From Panagrolaimus kolymaensis (lineage: Eukaryota; Nematoda; Chromadorea; Rhabditida; Panagrolaimidae), in NCBI GenBank assembly GCA_028622995.1, contig JAJQJQ010000003.1:682001-746000 (forward strand): a stretch of DNA of 64,000 nt, in the 5' to 3' direction. Position 1 is the first letter of the stretch; each line of letters starts with the position of its first letter. Under the pieces are notes generated by a model. It saw only the letters and a list, made by a program, of their open reading frames with translations, was not told where the DNA came from and ran no database searches. Position numbers and translations under genes: made by a program. This document shows positions 25,381 through 35,259 of this stretch, in pieces.

Positions 25381-26278
25381 ATGCTACTTTCACTTTTTGT
25401 TTGGTCAACTTTACTTTTAGGAGCAACATGTGATTTTGTTCGATCACCATCATTGAAAATTGAAAGTTAGTTAGCAATTTTTTTATTATAAAATTGTGTT
25501 TTCATAGCTTTGGTAGATTTGGAGTTGAAAATAAAAGCGGAAGATGACAAAAAAAAATAGTCTTTGCTTTGACGTCAAAGCTTTCTTTTTTTTGGTAGTT
25601 GGATATGGCACATTTTCACTTATGCCTTTTCTTTAAAATTTTATTTTTAGTTTTAGACTTAAAATCCTTTTTAAAACTTGGCTCGATTTTGCAAGGAATC
25701 TGGAATCTTTTTTTGAAATTAATGTTTCATTTTTTGCAGATAAAAAGACAATAGTGAAACGTCAATCAAATAGATTTTTGGTTGATGAAGTTGGTGATGA
25801 AAATCGTAACAGTGATAAACCAAATTCAGTATTGGCAAACAGCGATGATTATTCAGATTTCAATAATAAACCCGTCGAAAATAGAGCAAATAAAAAATTA
25901 CGACCCGTTACATTCAGACCAATTTTACCAACATACATGACACCAAGACCTAATCAAGGATATCCTCCAAGAGAATTGACAACTCAACTCCCAATAACTT
26001 CTCCAACAATTCCTCCATATGCTGTTCGTCGAGTTGGATATTTCTTCCAACATTATCCATATGATAAAATGCATCGCTTTTATCAATTAAATCCTCGTTT
26101 ACAATTTTTCTATCCTCGAGAATATGAAAATGTTGAATGGTCATATCCAATTGAACGAACACCTTATTATCATCGTAAGCTACCCTTTTTTTAAACTTTA
26201 AAAACCTTTAAAAAAAACTTTTTTTCAGAGCGTCAATTTTACAATCTTGCTGCATTAGGATATTATGGGAAAAAGTAA
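25381..26278 (+). CDS. Secreted precursor with dibasic sites and C-terminal amidation-like GKK
   Basis: Three exons (25381-25465, 25740-26174, 26229-26278) encode 189 residues. A clear signal peptide (MLLSLFVWSTLLLGATC) is followed by KTIVKRQSNRF, which has a Lys-Arg cleavage site. Next come an acidic/Asn stretch, a Pro/Thr-rich segment and a Tyr/Pro/Arg-rich region (HYPYDKMHRFYQLNPRLQFFYP). The last exon ends QFYNLAALGYYGKK before the stop. Gly followed by two Lys at the extreme C-terminus is the classic signal for peptide amidation. I do not recognise the family. It could be a neuropeptide-like precursor or a secreted structural/cuticle-associated protein. Intron 1 is long for this region (274 bp). 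Confidence 0.7.
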
Positions 26279-26605
26279 ATGCGTATTGTTATAAATTTTC
26301 TGTTTTTTGTTAATTTATTATAAAGTATTGTTTTTAACAGTTTGTGAAAACATAAACAACATTCTTGAACCTTAGTAGCAGTAAAACAGATAAATGTGAT
26401 GGAGATCAAAATCAATCAAAAAAATTTTTTGAAAAACAAGCAAAAGAAAGCAAGCACAGCTTTCAGCAACACAAATGTGGCGTAGCGTGCCTGCTTTGCC
26501 ATGCTGTTTTTTTGTTGTTAGCAAAAGCTTTACTTCAGCATTTTGATCTTGATTTTATATCAACTTTTTAGCTTCTTGTTTTATTGTTAAAAACTTTCCA
26601 TCATT

Positions 26606-27732
26606 ATGGGTCTCATACAGCGTGAGAAGCGTGATATTTATTACTTGGTTGCTAAATCTATGGGATATCGTTCAAGAAGTGCATTAAAACTTCTTCAAAT
26701 GAATGAAAAATTAGAGATTCTTAATGGTTTGTATTTTATTTTGTATTTGAATAAATTAATATTGTTTTATTTTAAGGAGTTCAATCTGCTGTTGATTTAT
26801 GTGCTTCACCTGGTGGATTTTCACAAGTTTTAACTCAACATATTCAAAAATCTGGTTCTAATATGCCTGTGCTTGGAATTGATATTCAACCTATTCATCC
26901 AATAGAAGGAGCAGAATTTTGGGTTCGTGATATCACCGATGTAAGTTAATTTTTACACGTTATTCATTCTAATTACTTGTGTTTTAGTCAACGTTGCATT
27001 TGGATATCATCAAATTCTTTGGTGATATGAAAGTTGATCTTGTTGTGTCTGATGGAGCGCCTGATGGTAACTCGTTAATGCTACTCTATGAATTATGAAT
27101 ATCCAAGGCTTTTTAGCTTTAGGAAATGCATCTGAAGATGGATATTATCAAGCTGATCTTGCATTAGTAGCTTTACAATTAGCTACTCATATTCTTAAAA
27201 AAGATGGAACTTTTGTTGTTAAGGTTAGCTTGCTTTCTATTACGCTTTAATGAATAATAGCTTATTGTTTTAGGTTTTCCGTGGTAAAGAATCAAATTTG
27301 CTTGCTTATAGAATTTCACAATTTTTCGAGTCTGTTATTTATGCTAAACCAAGAACTTGTCGACAAAGCAGCTGTGGTATGGTGATTTTAACAATGATAC
27401 TGATATTGATGTATTTGATTTTTTTAGAAGCTTTCTTGGTGTGTAAACGTTTTACTCTTGATTCAACTCAAAGGAATCCAGAAGAAGCAAAAGAACATTT
27501 TTATCAACTTGCTCGTTCCATCACTTCTGTTCCTTCATCGTTTCATGTTGACTTTGTTGTTTGTGGTGTTCCCAAATACGATGCTGATGCAAATTATCCT
27601 GAGATGCCTGAAGGATTTCAAACTAGTAAATGTTCGGTACCGCCTATTCAACTTCCTACAAATCCATCATATCGTATTGCTTGCCTTCGTAAAAAAGATG
27701 ATTGTCTCGAAAAACCATGTCATAATTTTTGA
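26606..27732 (+). CDS. FTSJ1: tRNA ribose 2'-O-methyltransferase, TRM7/FTSJ1 family
   Basis: Six exons (26606-26726, 26777-26940, 26988-27066, 27117-27223, 27274-27376, 27428-27732) encode 292 residues. This SAM-dependent FtsJ/RrmJ-fold enzyme methylates riboses in the anticodon loop (positions 32 and 34 of certain tRNAs in the family). The K-D-K-E catalytic tetrad is visible: Lys in SRSALKLLQ, Asp in VVSDGAPD, Lys in FVVKVFRG and Glu in SSCEAFLVC. The SAM-binding loop reads AVDLCASPGGFSQVL, and the AKPRTCRQSS segment is typical of cytoplasmic TRM7 rather than mitochondrial MRM2. A C-terminal extension of about 80 residues past the core carries KRFTLDSTQRNPEEAKEHF. The start Met (MGLIQREKRDIYYL) gives the usual short lead into the fold. 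Confidence 0.94.
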
Positions 27733-27843
27733 TTTATTAATGTATTGATTTTATAATTTGTTATTGTTTGAATTGTTGTTAACGTGGAAAGTTTTATTCC
27801 ATAATAAATGCTATAATTTTGTTGGGTGTTTTCTTTTGATTTC

Positions 27844-29344
27844 TTAGATGTATCGTAAAAGCATTAGAAAAATGATGGCAGAAAAAACCTGAAAATGTAT
27901 GGAATTATTTGGAGTTTATTTATTAGTTTTGCTTCTTTCTCACATTGAAAGCGAGTTTTCTATCAATCATTTGAATCGAGAAAAGGCTTATTGAATTGCT
28001 TGGTTTTCTATTGATTAGCTTAACATATCCAATAACGATGGATGGAATCTTAAAACTGATTTTTTTAACTTTATGTAAGTATGATTTTGTTACATACCTC
28101 TTCATGCAACATTGTACTTGAAGTCACTAACTGCAACAACCGATTCCCAAATGCAGTAACTTTTTCGTTGGCTTTGATGGATAAAGCAAATACAAATATG
28201 AGAACAAAAATGTGATCGAGAATTAAAAGTGTAAATATGGAATATTGTATGATGCCGTAATTATGAAATCCTTTGATGATGATTGAAATACAAATGGAAA
28301 ATAATGAAGATAAGAAAAAGCCAGAAAAATAATTGCTAAAATGAAAAACATGATTACAGAACAATGTCCTTCAACTTTTTAAATTATAAAGTAATAACAA
28401 AATGGAATTTGTTTAGATAAAGAATGAAGCTAACTTTTAAACCGATTACCTGAAACATGATTTGAACAATTGAAATACTTCGATAATTTGAGAATGTGCA
28501 AACAAATAATGGCGGATAACAGGTAATTGATTGTTATTTTCATCATTGTCGAAATCATCAACCAATCCATCAAATTCAGCCAAAATTGAAAGAAGGGAAT
28601 AAGAAAGAATTGAATAAAAAATTGGGAATGCCACAAAGTGAAATAATACGATTACAAGAAAAGCGGGAGTTAAAAATGGATCAATTTCCAAGTCTTCAAA
28701 ATTCGGGAAAATAATTATTGGTTTATCCAAATATTGGAAGTAAGCATAAATGGAAACATATAGCATCACTCGAACGAAGCCATAAACTACCGCACTTTTC
28801 TGAAATTTATCAAGTTGGATTATGCTCTAAATTAGTTTTCTAAAAAGCATACATTAACAAAAATAAGACTTTTCCTATGTTTGACAATACCAATTCCATT
28901 TGAAGAATTGAGGATGCTTTCTTGAAGTTGTATGTCACCATTATTCCAAAACCAAGTAAAAACACAAATAAATGCAAATAAAGATTGTAAACGCGTTATT
29001 AAAAGAATAATTTTAATTATCGATAATTGACTCGATGCTGTTTGAATTAACTCAATAATCACGGATGTAATAAAAATGAAGCCTAAAATTATTAGAATAA
29101 AACAATGAAGAGTGTAACAAATTTTTCCAATCCATTTTCGTGGAAGTCGTCGACGACGCTTTACACAAATAATACTTCCAAAAAGCTTGGAATATTTTCC
29201 AAGAATCGATAACTATAAAAAAGATTTCAGTTTAAAAAATGCAGCCAAAAATTTCTGGGATATTTAGTTTACCTGCTGACTTAAGCTTGTTTGTAATGCT
29301 AATGCAGCTTCATAAGTTGAAAAATTAAGTTCCAAAAATGGCAT
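27844..29344 (-). CDS. Seven-transmembrane chemoreceptor, gustatory-receptor-like
   Basis: Six exons (29273-29344, 28853-29212, 28450-28799, 28098-28335, 27944-28048, 27844-27888) encode 389 residues in consistent frame. The protein is strongly hydrophobic with about seven spans, a basic RRRRLPRKW loop after the N-terminal segment, and no signal peptide. The end of the fifth exon (SISLFSIQMIDRKLAFN) resembles the TM6-TM7 junction of gustatory-receptor-family proteins (insect Grs; nematode EGL-47, LITE-1, GUR), where IQ..xRK precedes TM7. The last exon supplies TM7 (VFSAIIFLMLLRYI) and ends at once, so the TYhhhhhQF tail motif is missing. It could instead belong to a nematode-specific chemoreceptor family. 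Its 3' end converges on the TRM7 gene with 111 bp between the stops. Confidence 0.6.
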
Positions 29345-29980
29345 CTTTTTTCTATCATCGACAAACTCCAAAGCCTCTTTTTTCTTATTTTAACTTAGAA
29401 ATTCTTTTTCCTTTTTTATTGCCATCTCATTTCTTCTTTGCTTCCTTTTTTCTTCCCTTTTTGCAAGTTAATCCTCAGTTTTTCATCTTTTGCATTAGTT
29501 TTTGTGGTAAAAATTAATATGCTTCGCTAAGCTTTTACTCAAATCTTTCACCGAAATCGAGAAATGTGATTTGTCAATTTTGTTGTTGTTTCTTATTCTT
29601 CTCCTTTTTTTGACGTCATAGAAAATTATGGATGGAAAATGTTAAAGGAGAATGATAGTTTGTATTAAAAAAAACTTTTGTTTTGAAAACGCTTTATGCA
29701 TATTCAAACTTTGTAAGCCCAACTTCTTCCTTTCTTTTTTTGCTTTCAAAACGTTTTCAAACTTTCCGCATGTTCGGGCTCTTGCAGCTACTTTCATACT
29801 GAATGTCACATTTTTTGGCGCGAACTTTTTTGCTTACTTCTTTCATTTTTTTCTTTCATCTTTTTTCTTCAGTTGCAAACTTTTTAGTTTTCTGAAAACG
29901 TCTTTCTCCTGTCTTCTTCTATCTCAACTTTCAACAGTGAATCTTGTTTCAACCTTGATCCTTGAATCTTCTGCATCATC
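29345..29980. other. Divergent promoter region: chemoreceptor gene and histone H4
   Basis: This 0.64-kb spacer separates divergently transcribed genes. It contains an E2F-type site at 29814-29824 on the histone side (listed separately) and long T-rich stretches just before the H4 start. An open frame at 29652-29984 is T-rich and low-complexity and is rejected as a gene. Confidence 0.5.
29814..29824. promoter_or_regulatory. E2F/DP-type binding site upstream of histone H4
   Basis: The sequence tttggcgcgaa matches the E2F consensus TTTSGCGCGAA. It lies 157 bp upstream of the H4 ATG in DNA that is otherwise nearly free of CG. E2F sites drive S-phase expression of replication genes including histones, so control by the nematode EFL-1/DPL-1 complex is likely. 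The match is seen; binding is inferred. Confidence 0.6.
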
Positions 29981-30403
29981 ATGACTGGTCGTGGCAAAGG
30001 TGGTAAAGGTAAGTATTTTATTTGTTATTTATCTCTTCGAGTTATTTAACCTTTTCGTTTTTCAGGCTTGGGCAAAGGTGGAGCTAAACGTCATCGCAAA
30101 ATTCTTCGTGATAACATCCTTGGTAAGCTTATTTCTTCATTTGTATCTTTTGTTTTATTGCTCTTTCCATTTTCAGGTATCACTAAACCAGCCATTCGCC
30201 GTCTTGCTCGTCGTGGTGGAGTCAAAAGAATCTCCGGTCTCATCTATGAAGAAACTCGAAGCGTCCTCAGAACCTTCCTCGAAAATATCATCCGTGATTC
30301 CGTTACCTACTGTGAACATGCTAAACGCAAGACTGTCACTGCGATGGATGTAATCTATGCTCTCAAACGTCAAGGAAAGACTCTCTATGGTTTTGGTGGT
30401 TAG
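29981..30403 (+). CDS. Histone H4, divergent and intron-containing
   Basis: Three exons (29981-30008, 30066-30122, 30177-30403) encode 103 residues including Met, exactly H4 length. The nucleosomal protein is nearly invariant in animals, yet this copy differs from the vertebrate sequence at about eleven positions: S1T, V21I, Q27L, G56S, K59R, V60T, V65I, A69S, T73C (as I recall, also Cys in C. elegans), V87I and R95K (Met removed). Tail lysines 5, 8, 12, 16 and 20 and the C-terminal YGFGG are kept. Two short introns interrupt it, after residues 8 and 27. No histone stem-loop follows the stop, but AATAAA occurs at 30478-30483, so the mRNA is probably polyadenylated. An E2F-type site lies upstream. 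It may be a replication-independent or specialised H4. Confidence 0.95.
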
Positions 30404-31422
30404 AAGAATCATCAACATGTTTACTGTTAATTTCTTTTCTTTGTTGTTTCTTTTACATGTTTTATGTTTTTGTTTTGAATAAATTCTTTGTTTATTTTTT
30501 GTTGGATTCTTGATTATCAGAGTTAATAGGCGAAGAGAAATCTTGTTGAGTTAAATAACAATCAGTTCGAATATCAGCCTGTCTATGAGTTATGAGTTAG
30601 CTTTTGTTTCATTAACAACTGTAATAGTCTTTCATTGCTTTTGAGATGACACAAATATTGAGCTTATCATTTTGTTACATTCATGTTTCACTATCAATGT
30701 AAAGGCAGCATGGATTTTAGTGAATTTTCATAATTTTAGATCTGGTGCAACAACGACTTTGGTTTTCTTTCTCCCAAGTTTAGTTTAACGTATGTAAAAG
30801 CAAGACTAAAAGAACAACGACTAGTATGTTTATCTTCTCATTTTTCAAAACCTAACAGAACTTTTTTTCAGATGTGTGAAATTCTCTTGGATTACTATGG
30901 AAGAAGTAAAACAACAACCGACTCAAATTTATTATTGGTTAATCCTGATCCAATCAACTCCCATTGAATCTCAAGCTTTTTAGCTGATTTTTTGAAACTA
31001 TCAATGCTGTTTGTGCACATTATTGGAGAAATATGATGCTGTTTACAAAGATCTTTAGATGTGGACAAGGTTGGTTTTACAAAAGCAATTTTTTATTTGA
31101 TTCATTTTGCTCTTAATCTTTCATAGGTTTGTTTTTATTGAAGCTTGTTTATTGGAATTCATCGTTGATTTCAAGGAAAGTAAAATTTTTGTTTTCAAAG
31201 AAAAAGACGAAATCCTTGATGCGCCATTTTTATAAAAGATGCCCAGAAGACTTTTAGGTCAAAAGAAAAGCAAATATTTTTGGCATCTTCAACCAAAACA
31301 AACAAACCATTATTTTTGCAATCATTTTTCATTCTTCACTTTTTCTCATTCTTCTTTCCAGCTCCTTTTTGTTCTCAATAATTTCTTGCTGATATTCCTC
31401 TATTGTTTATAACTTTTCCAAA
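30404..31422. other. Intergenic: H4 3' flank and F-box-like gene 5' flank
   Basis: After the H4 stop, a poly(A) signal at 30478-30483 ends the likely transcript. The rest has no domain-bearing open frame: a short reading frame around 30873-30967 (starting MCEILLDYYG) lacks splice partners or family features. No stem-loop or RNA gene was recognised. Confidence 0.45.
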
Positions 31423-32173
31423 ATGTCAATGAATGAAGAAACTTTCAATTTTTCTGAACTTCCATGGGTGATTCAAAGAAGATTTATTGAAATTGCTAAT
31501 GTGAAAACTACGCTGGATATTGCAAGATGTAATCGTTTCGCCTCCAATCTCGTCCATCGTGTTTCAAAGAATACAAAGAAGAGAATTATGTATTTACCTG
31601 ATGAATATTTTGATCGTTTTCCAATTCATTCCAAACTTGCTGTTTCTGAAGCTGATTATGGTGGAAATGAAGATGGAGAAAATCTGGAAGAATGTAAAAC
31701 TTTATATTCAATCAAACTTACTCATTTTACTGTGCCATTGTCTCTGCGAATTGTTTATAAACTTCCTGCTCATATCCATGATATCGATGTTTCTGTTTCT
31801 CATTCTGACGCTAAAGCTCTTATTGAACTGGTGAATCTCAAAATAAGAAATTTCAATTTTCGTGGAAAAGTTTGGTTTGTTCAACTTTGCAAATATTTGA
31901 ATGAATTACTTCAATGTTTATCAAAGATGGCTCATGTTGAGTAAGTTTACCTTTTTAGCTCTCTTGTTTTACTTTTGCTGTTGCTTATTTTTTCTGACCA
32001 TTCCTTTTATGTCTCACTTCTAGCATCTAACCCTTTGTATGTTTTTTAGCGTTCGATTAGAAAGTTGCCTTGAATATGAAGATGATCGACGACATGTACT
32101 CATTTACAGCCAAAAATATCCAAAGCTTTCAATCACTTTTCATTCATCCGATGTTCGAATTTCTACTATCTGA
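31423..32173 (+). CDS. F-box-like nematode protein
   Basis: Two exons (31423-31940, 32050-32173) joined by a 109-bp intron encode 213 residues. The N-terminus (FNFSELPWVIQRRFIEIANV...LDIARCNRFASNLV) matches the layout of an F-box: the Leu-Pro start, an amphipathic helix and a Cys/Arg-Phe end. The rest is a leucine-rich alpha/beta region (LPAHIHDIDVSVSH, KALIELVNLKIRNFNFRGKVWF) like the short substrate-binding halves of the many nematode F-box proteins. Such proteins link substrates to SKP1-CUL1 ubiquitin ligases. The family is rapidly evolving, so no orthologue is named. AATAAA follows at about 32289. Whether it binds SKP1 cannot be judged from sequence. Confidence 0.65.
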
Positions 32174-32673
32174 TTTTTTGTTTCTTTTTTTTTTGTTTGT
32201 TGTTTTATTACCTATGTATTGATTTGTTATTGTGATTGTATTTTGTTCATTTTCTGAGCTTCATTTGTTTCATTTTTTCTTTTGCTTGAATAAATATTGC
32301 TTGCCAAATACATACTACTTTGTTTCCTCAAAGTGAGGATTTTCTTCACTTTAGCACGCACGCATTTTTTCTCTCACACAAACTTCCAAAATTTTGAACC
32401 TTGAGAAATGTAAAGTACTATAAAAAGTGATCACCCACTCAGTCGGTAGCTTATAAGCATGCGCAAAATGCTCGATTATAAACGACGATCGCGATCGTCG
32501 CCCTTTTATACTAAATTTAAAGCATTATTCGTGAATGTTGTTGTTATCACTGGTGTGAATGATTTATGAAATTATTTATTACACTTAAAAACCATGGTTA
32601 AAAGGCAAAATTCTTTAAAAAATAGAAAAGTTTTAAAAAAGCTGATCAATCACTTCTCAACAGCTTTTCATAA
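32174..32673. other. Convergent intergenic region with a palindrome cluster
   Basis: The left part holds the 3' UTR of the F-box-like gene. From 32419 to 32500 the base composition changes sharply: a TATA-like box (tataaaaag), palindromes gtgatcac, gcttataagc and gcatgc, and a perfect 18-bp palindrome. See the separate repeat entry. No protein-coding potential was found. Confidence 0.5.
32483..32500. repeat. 18-bp perfect palindrome, GC-rich
   Basis: The sequence cgacgatcgcgatcgtcg equals its own reverse complement and is followed by cccttttat. Together with a TATA-like box 64 bp upstream and three shorter palindromes between, it could be the 3' hairpin of a small transcript or a protein-binding site. 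There is no tRNA or known snRNA consensus. The palindrome itself is certain; its function is unknown. Confidence 0.6.
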
Positions 32674-32898
32674 TTATGGTTTCTTGCAGCAACTTTCCCA
32701 TCGGCCATAAATCGGAACTCCATTTTCCGTTTTGAGAAAACATCCTCCCGAACTTCCAGCGTATTCATCGCCCTCACAATGATTGCTTCCAAGCCAAAGG
32801 TGACATCCCGTGTTACGGCATGAGGCTTCCGCTTCATGAATGATGTTGAAGGCGGCAAGGAAAAGGCAACTGAAAATAACAGCAATGGAAAGTTTCAT
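32674..32898 (-). CDS. Small cysteine-rich secreted protein
   Basis: A single exon encodes 74 residues. A signal peptide of about 25 residues (MKLSIAVIFSCLFLAAFNII...) is followed by a mature region of about 49 residues starting SCRNTGCHLWLG. Six cysteines have the spacing C-x4-C-x8-C-x11-C-x16-C-C, suggesting three disulfides and a compact extracellular fold. The pattern is not ShK, EGF or Kunitz, and I do not recognise the family. It may be a defence peptide or an epidermal secreted protein, which is only a guess. The antisense frame over the same region is a shadow. Confidence 0.75.
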   Translation of the reverse strand: MKLSIAVIFSCLFLAAFNIIHEAEASCRNTGCHLWLGSNHCEGDEYAGSSGGCFLKTENGVPIYGRWESCCKKP

Positions 32899-33633
32899 GA
32901 CAACTAAAAAATTTATAAAATTATATCTATCTCAAATTAAATAATTAGTAAAAATTTACTTTGGCGTTAGATTTGAGTTGAAAAAAAATGATGCAATGTT
33001 TTCTAAAGTTTAAAAACTTTAAGATGCCGTTAAGATCAAATCTAAGACTATTTATAGTTGTTCATTCAAGCCTTCTTGTTGTTGAATCAACAATTTTCCT
33101 ATATAAGTCCCTCCTTAAAATATATGAATCAGTGGATAACAATTCTAAATTACGATAAGATGTTGATTGTCTGCCATAAAAGATTGCATCCATTACTTAC
33201 GGTAGCGTGAATCACACTAAAAATACTGCAAACAAAATATCGAGATGATTCAAGAAATTAATTACTTTTTTACAACTAAAAATATGCAGGCGCAACTGCT
33301 ATATTGTTAAATAAAAGAAATAATAGAGTATTAGGCTTTGATTTTTATCTCTTCCTTGAAAAAAGCTTATGACTAAGCTTTAGTGAAAACGGCAAATGTG
33401 CATTTTCAAAATTTTTTTTAAATTTTTTACTCTATCTGATAGGAAGAAATTGGAGTTTTATGTGTTGTGGCTGCTATATGGTGGCGATTTTTTAAAGTTT
33501 AAAGAAAGGTATTTGTGAGTGTGAAAATCACAGATTTTTCTTGGTTATTTTATATATTAAAATTTCAAACGCATTGTAAAGTTTTTTAAAAATTATTTAT
33601 GAAACACATTAAATTATTTATTGCAGCTAAAAA
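32899..33633. other. Intergenic between small secreted protein and crystallin-kinase gene
   Basis: This 0.7-kb AT-rich spacer carries the promoter of the minus-strand Cys-rich gene and the 3' end of the minus-strand kinase gene. No coding signal, RNA gene or repeat of note was found. Confidence 0.4.
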
Positions 33634-35259
33634 TTATGCAAGGAAATATTCACTATTAAGATTTTCACAGTTCACATTTTTGAAACTTTTTAGTGCTTCA
33701 TTAAATTCAGTTTGCAATGTTTTGAAACATGGTCTTGCTTCAGGATTTTCATTCCAGCAACATTTCAATATGGCATATCTAAAAAGTTTCTTGTAATTTT
33801 AATTTAATTAATAGAAAACATTACATTTCTTTTGGACAATAACATGGCTTAGAAAGCCGCTGGCCACTTCGAAGAAAGACAATCAAACTTTTAATATCAC
33901 TACAGCTTTCATAAGGAATAGAACCCCTTTGAAATATTTCCCAAACTGTGATTCCAAAAGCCCAAACGTCTCCTTTGGAAGTAAACTAAAGAAATTTCAA
34001 TTTATTCTAATACGGCAATAAAAAAACTAAAGAAAGATAATTTACACTTTTATTATGCGAAAAAGCTTCATTGGGAAGCCATCGAAAAGGCAACTTCACG
34101 TTGTTCATAGAAACGTACTCATAATTGATATCAGTTTTACGGGATAATCCAAAGTCACTTATTTTTAATAATTCAAAAGTTGAATTTAATCTTAAAAATT
34201 TTAGTAAACTCTTTTTAAAAATTTTTATAAAATACTCACAAACAATTCCTTGCTGCCAAATCTCGATGGACAATGTGAGATTGACTTAAATAAACCATCG
34301 CATCCAAAATTTGAGTGATATAAGAGAAACAAGCGTTGATTGTTGGTCGATTAGCGACATCAGAGAGATAAGCATGGAGATTTCCACCATACATAAACTC
34401 GGAAATAATGTGAATGCTGCTTTCTTCTTGAGCCCAAGCAATAAATTTTACGATATTTTTATGTTTGGAAGCTTTCATAATTTCAATTTCTTTCATTACT
34501 GTTTCTTGACAAATATACGATTTGATTGTTTTTACAGCAACTTCAATGCAGTTTGAGGAAGTTGAAGGTGTAAATAGTCCAATTCTTACATTAGAAGTGT
34601 TACCTAAATTTTTGACTTCAAGCAAGTGATTAACTCTCAAAAAATTTAATTTTACCTTCTCCAATTATTTTTGAAATTTTAAGTTGACTCATCATTATTA
34701 AACATTCAGAAAACTTTAAGTTATTCGTAGAAAAGTAATTATTAACTTCTAGAAGAGCTTGTTCCAAAAATAAATAATAAAAAAATGGTAAAGACATACT
34801 TTTATTTTTTCGCAAAATTTGAATAAAATTTTCACTTACAAAATATGAATTAATCATTATAATTAAAATTAAAAGTAAACTAAGGCATATCCAGAATAGA
34901 GAAGTGTTCCAAATTGGTGTGGAACAAGGTTTAAATGAGGAAGCTTTATTATCAAAATGATCACAATAAAAGAAATCTCGTGGATAACAACATCTATGTA
35001 GGCTATAACAACCAGGCATAAATATTCGATATTCACCAAGGCAGTTTGAATCAGTATACAACTCGATGCAGTTATCATTAGTATCTATTGAGCTCGCAAT
35101 ATCATTAAAATCATTTAAATTTTGACATGAGTCATCGATAATTGTTCTAATAGATTTGGTGCCATTTTCGTACTTTTCTTCAAATAAAGTAAAACTTTGT
35201 GGATATTTAGCAGCAGACGAAATAGCTGGTAAACACAAAAATAAATAAAAAAGTTTCAT
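33634..35259 (-). CDS. Receptor tyrosine kinase with beta/gamma-crystallin-like ectodomain
   Basis: Five exons (34656-35259, 34240-34603, 34046-34190, 33825-33985, 33634-33778) encode 472 residues. Order: signal peptide 1-16; Cys-rich domain about 22-112 with beta/gamma-crystallin traits (FTLFEEKYENG, FNDIASSI, CIELYTDSNCLGEYRIF, FDNKASSFKPC); one membrane helix about 120-140; juxtamembrane segment; tyrosine kinase domain about 195-460. Kinase motifs: Gly loop IGEGNTSNV (third Gly replaced), VAVK lysine, Glu helix, HRDLAARN, KISDFGLSR, PFRWLPNEAF in place of RWMAPE, SKGDVWAFGITVWE and CCWNENPEARP. Catalytic residues are present, so activity is likely. Crystallin FND..SS motifs often bind calcium. 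It lies beside a kinase-less crystallin membrane gene on the same strand. I know of no described receptor kinase with this ectodomain. Confidence 0.88.

Noticed and set aside
29652..29984. Plus-strand Phe-rich frame just before histone H4
   Set aside because: Product of T-rich promoter/5' UTR sequence containing the E2F site.
30404..30480. Histone mRNA 3' stem-loop after H4
   Set aside because: No inverted repeat of the expected form; an AATAAA is present instead.
32430..32480. tRNA-like A-box word (ctcagtcggtagc)
   Set aside because: No B box or cloverleaf can be formed downstream; the 18-bp palindrome does not match a T-arm.
32646..32885. 79-codon antisense-frame open reading frame over the Cys-rich gene
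   Set aside because: Shadow in another frame of the same strand; lacks the signal peptide and Cys pattern of the real frame.
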